A program made the position numbers and the translations under genes. Under the pieces are notes generated by a model, which was not told the DNA's origin, ran no database searches, and saw only the letters and a program-made list of their open reading frames with translations. This document shows positions 11,299-25,600 of a DNA stretch of 64,000 nucleotides, piece after piece; position 1 is the stretch's first letter; every line of letters begins with the position of its first letter. The stretch is from Calycina herbarum (taxonomy: Eukaryota > Ascomycota > Leotiomycetes > Helotiales > Pezizellaceae), in contig LLEY01000055.1 of assembly GCA_001414485.1 (NCBI GenBank), positions 310,001-374,000 on the forward strand, written 5' to 3'.

Positions 11299-13887
11299 CT
11301 TGCTGAGCAGTCTTGGTTGTCTCTAAGGTGCGGATAAATAAACTTAAGTTCAGTTAAGCGAGTGAATAAGCTCATTGAGGCAACACGAAACCCAACAGCA
11401 AAAGTCCGGGGATGGATCCTCGAGAACTTATATGAAGTAGTAGGATTGCAAACCCTGAAAAAAGCATAACCGGCATAAGGAGGTATCGAGGAACTTAAGG
11501 ACCTTCCTTCCTCGAAAGAAACGAGGTAGGATTGCTGCAGGTCAAGCCAGGGCTCTTGAAAATCGCAGGGAATGGATGCCCCTGAGTATGCACCGTTGTG
11601 CATCGGTCATTGGTCAGCAGTCGTCCCGCCATGCATGCCTAACTGGGTAACGTAAGCAACAAATGACCAACTTGATAAATGTCAACCATCTCAGAAATAA
11701 AGCGAGCTGTAGTGATTCTTGGCTTATATCCCAGTATTTATTTGCACTGGGCGCTCAATCGTAGGATTCCCATCGTCGTGGAGGATTGCTAAAAGTCATG
11801 GAGAGAGTAAGCGAATGTGAATAGAAAGTTGGCCCTGCTCGGAGGTCAACGGCCGCCAGAAGAATATGATACCACCAGCATCACCATGTCACCATATCTG
11901 CCGCTAAAGAATTTTTATGCCCGTTGTACGACATTCAGCGATCATGAACTACAACGGGTTTACGAGAGAAAGAAAATGATATCTCTTTTGATGGTTCAGC
12001 TGCTGTGCAACCGTTATACGATCCGTGTGAATATCATTTTATCACCTTGCTGGATGATTCGAGTGGTGCACCTGTGAAAGAATTGAAACGCGGTTCGTAA
12101 TGGCAAGATGAACGCGAATCAGGAGACCCAGACCACTTGCCCCCCAGTCGAAGGATAATCTCCACGCTACTGTCGACAACGTGGCAACATACCCCCATGC
12201 TTCTTTGCCATCGGTTTCTCCGCTTGGTGCCCCTGCGTCTTTGAAGTTCCTGGAATCTTGAATTTCCCCGCCCCATTCGCACAGCCCCTCTATTCTCTTC
12301 CCTCTTTTGTTTTTTCTGACCGCCACTTATGAATATCTTCGAAAAAGAGAGAGTTGAAAATGGGTATACGGGCGTAATGGGTCGTTTAGATCTGTCGTAT
12401 ATCGTATATCGTTGGGGCACTGGTTACTCCAAACGGGACCCTACTTATCGGTGGCGTACTGAGACTCTGCAAATCGAAGGCAGAACAGGCAACAAAACGG
12501 GCAGAGTTCTTGCCTCTTTTGCCCATTGAGTTGTCATGGTTGTTTTGCAAGAGAGGCGTAATCGAATTAAGCTTAACTGAGGTCGTCTATGTCCTCAACT
12601 CCCGAGGTTTTGCCTTGAAGCCATAATTTGGGACGCAAAGCAGCATGGAACGTTAGAGAAAGATAGGATATTTCATAACCAATTTGCTCAGCTTAATGCT
12701 AAGTCAGTAAATCGGCCATTCAAAAACTAAATTGTACTTCCAAAATGGAAGCTTTCAATTAGGTGCCGCTTTTCTGCCTCACAATAAGGCTACAGCGTGG
12801 CATTATCCCACCTCCCCTCCTCCACGCCGAACACAATCGGGCGTCCTGTACAACCTCTGCCGGTTCAGTATGACTGCATCCGAATCTCAACAGAAGCAAT
12901 CCGACTCGATAACAGAAGATACAAGATATCGATACCCCTTGCGCATTACCTGTACGTAACATCAAGAGCACGGTAATGTTGATGCAGTCATCCTGCAAAA
13001 CTCCTACTGGTGATACCTCAAAATGCAGCACATCCTTATGAAATCAATAGTTCCCTAACCCTAGGCCTAATAAGGTCAAGATAAATTAACACCTACTGGT
13101 TTATTTTGCTCCAGAACTACTCATTAAACATCATTACCGTGACCTTCGGTGATAGTCAAACGCATATTGTTCAGTACTCCAAAGCATAAGGCTCGTATTT
13201 CCCGTTGTTCCAATTCCCTAGGGTAATTCAAGCAGAGTTCACAATATTAACCCAAGTCTCTCAACTATCTGGATTAATACTTTGGATTGTGTTGTAGGGT
13301 TGGAAATGGAACAAGGTACCTATTTACTGCCGCCTTTACTGCGTATTGTTCACCAGAAAGCCCCCCTGCCTTGCCAAGTTACATCCACGATTTGGCCAAT
13401 TGAATCAATCATCCTTCGCGGGGTCCTATCTTTACCCCACGAATCGCAGTCCGTTGAGTTTAAAGATATCCATGCATAACGCACATGGTCGGAAACAGAT
13501 GCTTGTATCAATCCACTTCAGTACCGAGCCGCCTCGCCGCCCAGCCGTCATATCAGGATTTGAGGATTTCTCGGGGACCTGAAAGGCCCAGACCGGGGAA
13601 GTATTATGTTTCCATTCTTTTCAGGCTACCAAAACCCCTCGCCACCTCAATCGCCGAGATTAACCACTTGTGATGATTATCTTGTCTACAGAAAGCCGAG
13701 CAACGGTGTTTGCTTGGTTCCCGTTTGTTTTCCAGTGCCCGTGGTTCTCTCTCGCTTATACTACCAACCATGATGAGAAAGGGCTTCTATTCAAACGATT
13801 CAGTCGTAGCCTTGGCGAATCAACCAAGCCCAAGTTCCATATCTTTTCTAAAATATCACAGAGTTTCAAGTCCGAATCTAGCCCAAG
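11299..13887. other. Long intergenic region, 2.6 kb, no gene supported
   Basis: Upstream of both the AflR-like gene and SDR 3. Several short open frames exist on both strands (for example 12034-12420 minus and 13670-13915 plus), but none shows a family motif, and the last overlaps the 5' region of SDR 3. Base composition is like the flanking genes, not like the RIP-mutated block. It could hold an unrecognised small gene or long promoters. Confidence 0.45.
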
Positions 13888-15049
13888 ATGGGCCTCCTTA
13901 GCACTGCTCTTCTAGCAGAAGTGTACACACAACTGTTCAAACGTCCACTCTTTCCAACTCATGATTTCACTGGCAAGACTGTTTTAGTAACGGGTGCAAA
14001 TATTGGTTATGGAAAGGAAGCGACTGCTCACTTTATTCGCCTAGGGGCCGAGAAAGTTATCATCGCTGTTCGCTCGGTTGACAAGGGAGAAGCTGCAAAA
14101 TTGGAAATTGAGAGCGCCCTCGACCGTCCTGGTGTGATTGAGGTACTTGAGCTAGACCTCTCTAAGTACGCTTCCGTCAAGAGCTTTGCCACCAATCTAT
14201 CCCAACAATTTGATCGGATTGACCATGCCGTTATGAATGCTGGTATTGCCACAGAAGACTACGAAATATTGGAAGACAATGAAAGTACCATAACTGTCAA
14301 TGTTGTTAGTACGTTCTACTTGACACTTCTGTTGCTGCCAATCCTGCGAAAATCGGCCGAAAAATACAAGAACACTCCTGTAATCTCTATCGGTATAATA
14401 CCCTTTCTTTCTACTTTCTATCCAAAGGCTAACTTCCCCCTCTCCAGTTAGCTCAGGTGTCCATGCCTATACCAACTTCCCCGAACGCAAAACAGAGAAC
14501 ATATTCGCAACTCTCAACAACAAAGACACAGCCGTAATGAACGATCGGTAATTCCCACTCCCCAAAAGTATTCCAAAGCTTCCACTAACATAAACATAGA
14601 TATCAAGTTTCAAAACTCCTCCAAGTCTTCGCAGCACGTGAAATTGCTCAACAAATCGCCAACTGGGAACCATTCGTTATCCTGAATTATTTGAATCCCG
14701 GCCTTGGTCATACAGGCTTGACTCGTTATGCACGAGGAAGTACCAAAGTAATCATGGCCACTATGAGAGCTTGTTTGGCTTGGACGATTGAGGAAGGAAG
14801 TCGTACTCTTGTCTCGGCAGTTTCTGAGGGGAGAGAGTCGCATGGTGTGTATATCAGCTTCGGGGATGTCCAAAAGTAAGTTTTGTTTTTTCTGTTTTTG
14901 TTGTCAGAACACTAACATGAAATAGCAATGACCTCTATTACATGGTTACAAATGAAGATGGCCAAGAAACCCAGAAGAAGGTCTGGGGTGAGTTGGCGGA
15001 GAAGTTAGAACGGATTGAGCCTGGTGTGACAAAGGTGCTCTTGGATTGA
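13888..15049 (+). CDS. Short-chain dehydrogenase, retinol-dehydrogenase/WWOX-like (SDR 3)
   Basis: About 334 residues. Exons: 13888-14392, 14448-14547, 14600-14875 and 14926-15049; frame is continuous. TGANIGYG (cofactor), MNAGIA (variant of NNAG), VSSGVHAY (Ser) and RYQVSKLL (Tyr and Lys) are all present. The long N-terminal lead before the Rossmann fold and the layout match the retinol dehydrogenase-like SDRs common in fungi. It is the last intact gene before the transposon block, with 3' DNA turning AT-rich within about 300 bp. It may be the outermost cluster member or an unrelated neighbour. Confidence 0.88.
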
Positions 15050-15610
15050 GTCGGGATAGTAACGGCTTCTTAGAAATATACTAGCTTGCAATGAATACAG
15101 AACAGGGGGTCCAAATTTACTCTGGAATTAAGGCAGTTACTAAAATTCTTCTACATAAATAGTAATTTGCTAAACTTCTCACGAATATTTCCATCGTGAT
15201 TTGTTTCCAAAGTGGGGGTTCAACATTGATACACCTTCGGATTGTCTAACTCTTCTAAGTAGGTTGTTTTTTCGTTGGATAAGCCACCGGTAAGCCAGTA
15301 AACTACTGGAAATCACCCGCCACTCACGTGATATTAACCCCGCTCTTTCCTTTTTTGGAGGGGAATAAATCTAAAGTAAAAATGTGGGTGGAAGTAGAGG
15401 ATTTTGTAAGTTATTTTTATGCTAGGTCGGACATTACAGTTATTAGGGTTATCGTAAGTTTATTCGAAAGTACTATTTCTTTAATAGTTTTAGTAAATTA
15501 ATTTGATTCGGATATATATTTGTACCGGAAGAATGCTCATCTATAACAATTATACCAAAGGTTTCGAACAAGTAAAACAATCGTATATAGTATAAGTATA
15601 AAAAATCAGT
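15050..15610. other. Transition from gene DNA to RIP-mutated DNA
   Basis: Ordinary composition up to about 15.35 kb, then increasingly AT-rich with TA-rich tracts. No gene was seen. Confidence 0.5.
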
Positions 15611-15702
15611 TACTTAATTATTAATCTAATTAACGTAATTAGATTAGTTCAGATTTTAATTAATAGGTTTCTTAATTAGATTAGATTAATTAGTCTAGAT
15701 TA
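15611..15702 (+). repeat. Left copy of the AT-rich GATTA-type repeat bracketing the transposon block
   Basis: Shares a collinear, diverged match with 35030-35141 (shared segments include ATTATTAATC, AATTAGATTAG/GATTAGATTAG and GATTAGATTAAT). The left copy is cut by the insertion of the outer Gypsy element and continues at 32739. Many of the differences are C-to-T or G-to-A. Confidence 0.6.
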
Positions 15703-16166
15703 TGTCACGAATCACGGCTACGTGGTAAGTAGTCCAGACGGCGCTCTGACAGGATAAGGCACGACATCTAGGAAAGGAAGGTAACACAGGAGGGAATCAG
15801 TAATGCAGAAGGCATTTAAGGGTTTCAGGATCTTACTGTTGTAAGACTGTTGGAAGTCACGTATGGTCATATAACGTGATCGCCTACATCGCCCTAATCG
15901 CTGTAATCGCGAGCGACGCGAGTGATATAAGCGATGAAAGCGATGTACTTAGAGAACGAAGGTTCTATAAAAGACTAGCACGTCTGCTATTAGATAGGAG
16001 CTTCGTGCTTAACTTTAGTTATTAATCTTATTATCTTATTTAATATCTTTGATATAAGTAACGAGTTTACTTCTAAGTAAATAATCTAGTATATTTATAC
16101 TTCTTACCTATATACTAATCTTCGAGACTTAGTTATCTTTATTTAGTTTGTTTAAGTTTCGTTATA
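15703..16166 (+). repeat. 5' LTR of Gypsy element 1
   Basis: 464 bp, starts TGTCACGAATCACG and ends GTTATA (originally TG..CA ends). Its first 300 bp keep many CA/TG and CG dinucleotides and are clearly less mutated than the partner LTR at 32271-32733. Confidence 0.9.
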
Positions 16167-19100
16167 CTTTAAGCACCTGCTTAGAAGTTTAGTCGCTATA
16201 GCTCTAGTAACCCCCGCCGCTGCTAGTCTAAACACTAGCTGAATCAACGTTGTAGGAACATCTAGAAGTGCTACTAGAAGAACACCTGCTAGTACACAGT
16301 CACCTAGGAACAATAATAATGTTAGTATACTAGACGCTCCTAAGCTTTATAAGGTCGAAGTACTTAAATCTATTAAAGTTAAGATACTAGATATATATTA
16401 TAAGAAGTGAAAGGAACTTAACTTATTCCTTCTCTAAATAGATATCTACTTTAACTTTAATTCTAATAAATTTAAAGGTAATTATAACTTATAAACTATC
16501 TTTACTATCTTCTACTTAAGAGGATTAGTATTAGAATAGGCCTAGCTATATCTTAAGGATTTCTTTAAAAATAAGAATAAAGATAGAAAGATAGAATTAA
16601 CTAAGATTATATTTAAGTCTTAGAGAGGATTTAAAATAACTATTAGAAAAGTCTTTAAAAACTTTAATATTATCTAAACTATTATATATAAGCTTTTAGA
16701 TCTATACTAAACTAGATTAGTAATAGATTATATTAATAAATTCTAATATTATAGAATAAAATTAGAATAGGATACTATTACTCTTATAGAACTCTTTTAT
16801 AAAGGATTAAAAATATATATTTATAAGAAAATAGCTAAATAGAATATATAGTTCTTAACTATTATAGATATAATTAAAGAAGTTATTTAGTTAGATAACT
16901 ACTTATACGAATTTAGAAAGAGTAACCCTAGATATAGAGAAAAGAGTAAAGAGTTAGGAAAGTAGAAACACTCCTATACTAAGTATAGTAAGAAGGCGAA
17001 TACTATATAGAAGAAAACCTTTCTAAAGAAAGAGAGACTTTCTTAAGAAGAGTAAAATCGTTGATATAAGTAGAACTTATATTATAACTATAGCCTCTCT
17101 AGTTATAAAGCAAATAAGTATAGTAAGAAGAAAGACTCTAAAGAGAAAGGTTATATTAATACTATAGTTTAAAAAGAAGTAGCTTTACTTAATAAAATTA
17201 AACTTATAGACGAAGAGCTTAAGGTTAGAGGATATAGTACGTAGATTAAAACAGATACTACGAATATAATAGTAGACGCTATATATATATAGCTAAATAA
17301 TAGAATCGAGTTATAAGCTAGTAGAGTTTAAGATACTAATAATAATAGAGATCTACTACTTAAAGAATATTATAATATATAGTTAGAAATAGATTATAAA
17401 TTACCTCTTTAAGTAGAATATAAATTACTACTTTTAATAAGTTTATTAGAGTTATTAGAGTTAGTATCTAACTTATTAGAGATAGATCTAAGAATATATA
17501 AGCCTAAATAAGATAAGATATAGGTATTTATTAGGACTTTTAAATAAGAGAATAGATAGATATATATAAAAAACTAGAAACCTAATTTTTAGAGCTTATA
17601 TTCTATTTAAGGAATTAACTCTATAGTTTTAATAACCTATATAATTATTTAGAATAAATAAGACTAAGTAACAATAGTTAGCTTTATTACTAGAAGGGAA
17701 ACCACTGAATTTAAAGAACCTAGACCGGAATAGGTAGTACTAAAAGACTACCTAGAAGAGAGAGACTTATAGACGGTTACTAGTCTAAAGAATAATATTA
17801 TTAAATAGTAGTAGTATTATCTAGAAGGATTTAATAAATATAATAGATATCTAAAGTTAAATATTACTATCTACCTACCTAGTTAAGACTATAAGTTAGA
17901 AATTAATAAGAGATATTAGGTATTAAAAGTAGAAAAAGAAATAGTAATATTATTTAAAGGATTAGAAGACTAGCGGATATTTAAGATTATTTAAGTAAAC
18001 CTTTAAGCTACTCTAATCTAGGAATTTTACTAACCAAAAGAAGATAAATAATAAGTTACTAAAACCTTATAAGAAACAACTATTAAATAGGTTTAGTATA
18101 AACTATATACTACGTTAGACTAGTTAATAGAAAGATGTTTTATTAGAACTCTTCTAAAACCTAAAAGAACTATAGAAGATAGTCTAATATATAAGGTAGC
18201 TTTTTCTAATAATAAAAAAGTAATATTCTTCTTAAGTTCTTTAAAAGAAGATTTAAGGTTTATTATATTAAACTAGAGATAAGTATATTAAAAGCTACTT
18301 TAGATTATTTATATAAAAAAGAACTATAGTCTATAGAAACTATTAAGGAATCTAGTTATAGATAGGTCTAATATAGATATAGGAACTTACTAAAACAGTT
18401 TATAAGAAGAACTCCTAAAACTATAGAAATTATAGAATACTAATTAGTATATAAGATAGTATATATAGACTAAGAAAGAGTAAGATTCTTTCTATAGTAT
18501 AAAAGTAAGAAAGAACGAAAATATAATTAAGAAAATCGATTCTTTAAAGTCTAATATATTAAAGTAAAATTAAATACTACTTTAAGAGAAAGACAGTTAG
18601 TAGTAACTATAAAAATATATAGAAAGAAGTTATAAGTTATAATAGACTTAGGAGTAATAGGTAACTTTATTTCTCTAATAGCTTTAAAGAAGCTAAATGT
18701 CTTAATCTAAGATATAAAGCTATACTACTTAGAGGTAGTTAATAGAATAGATATTATATACTAGGATAAAGTTATTAATTAGTAAACTATTCTAATAAAA
18801 GTTAATATTAAAGAATACTATTTAGATATATAATTCGATATTATTAAAATAGGAAGTAAAGAAGTAATACTTAGTATACTATAGATTTAAGAATATAATC
18901 TAGATATTAACTAAAAGGCTTAGAAAATAGCCTTTAGTTGATATAATTATATAAGTTTATAATTATAACTATAAGGCTAGAATAAGGTTAACGCTACCTC
19001 TTCTAAGACACTAGGACACCTTGTCTAAGATCCTCTATAAGATAGTAAGCTAGCTAATAACAAAATACCTATATAGTATAGAGAATTTAAGGCTTTGTTT

Positions 19101-19207
19101 AAAAACCTAGAAGACTTATAAACCTTACTAGAACATTATCTATAAGATTATAAGATTAAATTAAAAGAGGGTTATTACCTCTTAAAGTAGAAACTTTAGT
19201 TATATAA

Positions 19208-19653
19208 TATAACGAAACTTAAACGAACTAAACAAAGATAACTAAGTCTCGAAGATTAGTATATAGATAAGAAGTATAGATATACTAGGCTATTTACTTA
19301 GAAGTAAACTCGTTACTTATATTAAGAATGTTAAATAAGATAATAAGATTAATAACTAAAGTTAAGTACGAAGCTCCTATCTAATAGCAGAAGTGCTAGT
19401 CTTATATAGAACCTTCGTTTCCTAAGTATATCGCTTATATCGCTTATAATTAAAGCGACTAGAGCGATATAGGCGATTACGTTATATAATCGTATATAAC
19501 TTCTAATAGTATTATAATAGTAAGATTCTAAAATCCTTAAATACCTTTTATATTACTAATTTCCTTCTATATTACCTTCCTTTCCTAGATAATATACCTT
19601 ATTCTATTAGAGTGCTGTCTAGACTACTTACTATATATTTATAATTTGTAATA
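19208..19653 (-). repeat. 3' LTR of Gypsy element 2
   Basis: 446 bp in reverse orientation. It is 18 bp shorter than its partner LTR, which has two extra 9-bp units in a short repeat built on CTTATATCG (around 26730-26760). Heavily RIP-mutated. Confidence 0.87.
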
Positions 19654-22215
19654 CTATCCTCTTCTTAGACTAGCGTGTCTCTATACTTAAGTATACCCTA
19701 AGAAATATTATTAAGAGGCTAGCAGCCTCTCTTATTTCTATTATATTATTAACATCTCTTTTGAAAAACAAGCTTAAATAATATAGAACTTTTAATACCT
19801 TTTATATTAAACGTATAGAACGCGAAATAATTTCTTATACTTGTTATATAAATATAAAAACTAGTTATTAATATATTAGTATTCCTAGTAGCTCTAAGTA
19901 CTTTGAATATACTAGAAAGAGTAAATCTTATAATATTAAGATATAAAACCGAATACTCTTACTTTTCGAATAGGAATCTATTAATACCTAGAAGCAGCGG
20001 TTATAGTAGAAGGAGGAGATAGCTTATAAAGTTTAAGAAGAAGTTATATAGAAGATCCTTTAACTACGAAAACAATAACGCTTTCTTACTAAGCAGGAGT
20101 AAGAAATGCTCTATCGTAGTCTTACTAACCTATAAGAGCTTAATAAAGCTAAAGAGAAAGAAAGAGAGGAGAAGAAGAAGAGAGAGACAGAGGTTGCTTA
20201 GCTAATAGCCTCTACTATCTCTAGTAGCTCTACTTTTAACGTTGAACTATCTCTTAATTTAGCCTTTCTTAAGGCCTTCTCTTTCGACTATAAGATATAG
20301 GTAACCCTAGGTTTTAGTAGTAGAACTTCTAAAGTTCTTCTAGGTAATAGTTAAGATTACTTTTTAGTTTCTAAGTATTTTCTAAGTATAGGTAATTTAA
20401 CTATTTAATTAAATACTTAACTTATTCTCTAATAAGTTTATAGTTAAGAATTCTCTTAACTTTATATTTAGTGTTTAGGTTTACTAGTTAAATTTCTATA
20501 AATAGAGCTAGTAGAGCTCCTAGTAGTACTAGTTTAAGTAAGGATATATAGAATACTAGGTAGATGTTTATTATCTTTAGTAGTACTAATTTATAATTTA
20601 AAGGTCTCTTAACTTATTTGATTTTAAATAGTCTAAGTTTTTTATAATCTAGTTTATTACTTAGTCTTTTTATATTAATATTTTTCTATACTAAGTAGAC
20701 TTTATCTCTCTCTTTTAGTATTAGCTTCTAACTATGTTATTTATTATAGTAGTATACGTTTCTTTTAGCTATAAACTATAAATCCTTTATAGGTTCTTTA
20801 TATAGACTTTTAATTTTTAAGATATAAATATAAGTAAGCTAGTTATTAATAGTCGTAGATAGTAGTTCTTAATATATTAATAATTTATATCTATAATTAG
20901 TATAGAATAGTATAATAAGTGTTATTTCTATTACTAAACTATTATAAGTAAACTATACTAAGAGCTATAGTTCTACCTAGTTATCTTACTAGTAGTTTAT
21001 ATAATAATAAAGGTATATTTTAACTATTTAATTTATTTGTTTATTTCCTTTATTTATTTAAGAGTAAAAAGGTATAGAAAGCTTTCTCTTTATATCTAAT
21101 TATTTTATAAGAGCGATCTAAAATTTTAAGATAAAGAGTTTATCTCTATTTAAAAGTATTTCTTCTAGTAGTCTATATCTTAAGACTACTTTCTTAAGAA
21201 ATACGAATACTAATTCCTTAGCTATACTTAACTTTATATATACTATTAGAATTATATACTTTATAAGTTGTTTTATAATAACTAGGATTATATTATACTT
21301 AACTTCTATTATTAGATCTTTAGATTTTAGTAATTTAATAATAAAATCTATAGATATCGATTTCTAAGGTATTTGTAGTATTAGAGTAGTATTTATCTGT
21401 TTATAAGAAGTATAGTAGAAAGCCTTATTCCTAGTATAGGTATTATATTCTACTATTACTTTCTTAACTATTATAGATAACTAATTAATATAGTAGTATT
21501 ATCTTATCTATTAGAGGGTTCTATAAATTCCTTAGTAGCTGTAAGTAAGCGTAGTATAGTATTCTTATATAAACTCCTTTATATATAAGCTAGGAATCTA
21601 TAGTTTCCTTTTTATATACTAGTTATAACCTTTATAAATGCTTTAAATTTTATTTATCTAGATGTTGTTTATTACTACTATTTTATATATAATAGATACT
21701 AAGTCGCTGTTTTTATTATATTTTAATATTACTATATTAATATATTTTTTATTTTCCTTATAGCCTGATTTCTAGCTTAGAGTATTAACTTAAGTGTTAC
21801 TTATTCTACTAATATATTAAATAATTATCTTAAATCTTACTAAAGTTTTAGACTACCTAGCTAGGCGTCTAGTAATAAGTTCCTTAGTTATAGTAAACGT
21901 CTTTAGGTTTAGATAATTAGTAAGTACTATTACTAGGTATAATATACCTTAGAAGTAAATTCTCTATTCTTCGAGAGCTAGAATAATAGCTATTAATTCT
22001 TTATTATAAATACTATAGTTCTATTATACTATATTGAAAGTTTTTAAGAAATATACTATAGATATAAGTTTTCCTGTTTTATTTAGTTATAGATATATAG
22101 TACCTACTGCTATATCTAAGGCGTCTGTTTCTATTATACTTGGTTTCTTATAATTAAAATTATATAGAATAGGTTTTATTATAGACTATCTTTTAATTTC
22201 CTAGAAGGCCCTTTT

Positions 22216-22677
22216 TGTCACGAATCACGTGCTAGCACGTGACGAAGTGAAGTCCAGGCGACGCCCTGACAGGACGAGCACTATTGTAACCCTAGAAGGA
22301 GGAAAGGATCGAGTATGATAGGACATACAATCCTGAGGATCTTATTACAGTTATATCACGTGACTCGGTTGGGAGCGGTCAGGTGATGGAGTCCAGTTTT
22401 GAGGAGCCCTGGAAATGGAGTCGGACTCCATCTTCGGGACTCCTGCCAAGAAGGACTCTAAACATGAACGAAGGTTCTATATAAGACTGGCACGTCTGCT
22501 ATTAGATAGGAGCTTTGTGCTCAACTTTAGTTATCAATCTTATCATCTTGTTTGACATCTTTGATACAAGTAACGAGTTCACTTCCAAGTGAACAACCCG
22601 GCGCATTCATACTTCTTACTACATACCAACCTTCGAGACTTAGTCATCTTTGTTTAGTTCGTTTGAGTTTCGTTACA
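22216..22677 (+). repeat. Solo LTR with little RIP, inserted in Gypsy element 2
   Basis: 462 bp, starts TGTCACGAATCACG and ends GTTTCGTTACA, flanked by CTTTT on both sides (22211-22215 and 22678-22682). The flanks rejoin cleanly in the reverse-transcriptase/RNase H region of element 2. It is the same LTR family as the surrounding elements but keeps its CA, TG and CG dinucleotides. No internal sequence is attached, so the element was lost by LTR-LTR recombination. Confidence 0.93.
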
Positions 22678-25600
22678 CTTTTAGTCTTCTTATTCTAGAT
22701 AAAAGCTATAGCTTTTCTAGTTAGTATTAATATAGGTTTTATAATCTTTATATAGTTCTTAATAAATAGCTAATAGAAATTAGTAAATTCTAGGAAGAAT
22801 TGTATATCTTTAACGTTTTTTAGTAATTCCTATTTAATAACTATATAGATCTTTCTAGATCTATTTCTATTTTTCCTAAGTTAAATACCTATCTAAGGAA
22901 GAGAGTTCTTTTAACTCTAAACTTATATTTCAAGAGTTTTAGATAAGAGTCTACTTTAGTAAGTCTTTATAAGACTTCTTTTATATAGCTCTTATATTCT
23001 TCTAGATTTTCTAAGAAGATTAATATATTATCTAAGTAATATATAATAGTTACTCTTAGAAGATCTTTTAGAATACTATTATTCTATCTCTAATAAGTAG
23101 CTAGTATATTAGTTAAATTAAAAGATATTACTATATACTTATAGAGTTCTACTAGTAAGATAAACGTAGTCTTCTATTTATAGCCTATCTTAATCTTAAT
23201 TAATCTATAGACGTTCTATTAATCTAGTTTTATAAATTTCTTTGCTTAGTCTAACTTATCTTATAAGTACTAGCTAGTTAGTAATAGATAAGCGTTCTTA
23301 ATTGTTATATTATTTAATTCCTTATAATTAATATATACTTATTTATTTAAATCGTTCTTTTTCTTAATAATAAGTATATTTAAAGAGATAAGCGATTTAG
23401 ATTTTTAAATATATTCTTTCTTTATTCCTTATTAGATATAACTTTCTAATAAAGCTAAGTTATTCTAGTTATATAGTTAAAGCTTCTACTTTCTAAGATT
23501 ATAACCTTTTATTAATTTAATCTTATAATTCTATAGCTAATGTTTAAGAAGAGCACGTATGTCTTCTAGGTCTTTAAATAATTTTATAAATTCTCTATAC
23601 TATATAAGTATTTCGTTATTAGCTTTCTTACTAACCTATAAAGGACTCTAGGTAAGGTGTTCTAGCGCTTTAGAAGAGGTAGTACTAATCTTATTCTAGC
23701 TTTAAAGTTATAAATACAAACCTATATATTTATATTAACTAAAGGTTATTATTCTAGCCTTCTAGTTGATTTCTAGATTATGTTTCTAAATCTATAGTAT
23801 ACTAAGTATTACTTCCTTACTCTCTATTTTAATAATATTAAATTATATATCTAAACAGTGTTCTTTAATATTAACTTTTACTAGAATAGTTTATTAATTA
23901 ATAATCCTATTTTAATATATAATATCTATTCTATTAACTACTCCTAAGTAATATAGTCTTATTTCTTTAATTAGAACGTTTAGCTTCTCTTAAGCTATTA
24001 GAGAAATAAAGTTATCTATTACTCCTAAGTCTATTATAACTTATAACTTTTTCTCTTATATTTCTATAGTTATTACTAACTATCTTTCTCTTAAAGTAGT
24101 ATCTAACTTTACTTTAATATATTAAACTTCGAAAGATTAATTTTTATAATTATAATTTCGTCTCTTCTTATTCTTATACTATAGAAAGAACCTTACTCTT
24201 TCCTTATTAGTATATACTACCTTATATACTAATCTATATTCTAGGATTCTTATTATTTTAGAGATTCCTTCTATAAATCGTTTTAGTAATTGTCTATAGT
24301 TATATTAGATCTATTCGTAACTAGTTTCTAAAATAGCTTTTATAAACTATAGTTCTCTTATATATAGATAATCTAAAGTAGTCTTAAGTATACTTATTTC
24401 TAGCTTTATATAGTAAACCCTGAATATATAGTCTCTTAAATTATTTTCTCTAACTACTTAAATCTAGGACTAAGGAAAGAATACTACTCCTTTATTATTA
24501 GATAAAACTACCTCGTATATCTAATAATATTCTACTATTCTAGTAGGTTCTAGTAAAATTCCTTTAAATCGTTTCTATAATAACTAGTCTATAGTTAGGC
24601 TTAGTTTATATCGTATCTATTATACTATTATTGTCTAAATTATTTCTATAAACTATAGTTCTTTTATTAATAGATAGTAAAATTCTTCTAGTTCTATTTT
24701 AGTCTATCTAGTTATATTAAGCTCTCTTTACTCCTAGAATAATATACTAAATAACTATTATAAACTGTGCTTCTTAAATACTATTCTATCGTTTCTAATT
24801 AATATAACTATACTATATTATTCGAATTCTTTTAGTATAATATCTTTAGATAGTATTCTAAGAAAAAGAGTTTTAATTCACCTCTTAAATCCTATTAAGA
24901 CCTACTATATCTATATACTAATTTTTTCTAAAATATTATATACTGTCTATATATCCTCTACTTTAGAGTAGCTAGGTTTCTTAATCGGTTTTTTATATTT
25001 AAGTTCTTTTCTCTTAATAGTTTCTTACTTAGTAATTAAGCTAACTAGAGTTATTATTTTAGAGTTATTTCTTATAACTATATATATTATTAAGATAGTT
25101 AGATTAACTCCTTATATAGTATAAGAACTCTAGAAGTCTAGCTTCTAATTATTAATATATATCTATTAATTTCCTTATTTAAATATTCTAAGAAAAGCCT
25201 AAGTTTCTCTAACTTTAAGGTCTTTATTTCTAACTTCTCTCTCTAAACTAGAAGATAAGTCTAATATTTCTAATAAACTAGTTAATAGTAGTAATTTATA
25301 TTTTATTTAAAGATATTACTTAGATACCTCTACTAATTATATATTATAATTTTCTTTAAGAAGTAGATCTCTATTATTATTAATATCTTATATACTACTA
25401 AATTCTTTGTTATTTTTAATCTAGGTTCTATATTCTCGTACTTTAAGTTCCTTATCTATAAGTTTAATATAATTAGTTAAGGCTACTTATTATTAGATAG
25501 TAGTATTAATTTATTTCTTTCTCTTAGAGTCTTTCTTCTTACTATACTTATTTACTCTATAACTAGAGAGGCTATAGTTATAATATAAGTTCTACTTATA

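Noticed and set aside
12034..12420. Overlapping minus-strand frames in the long gap
   Set aside because: Two overlapping frames of similar length with no conserved features suggest non-coding DNA.
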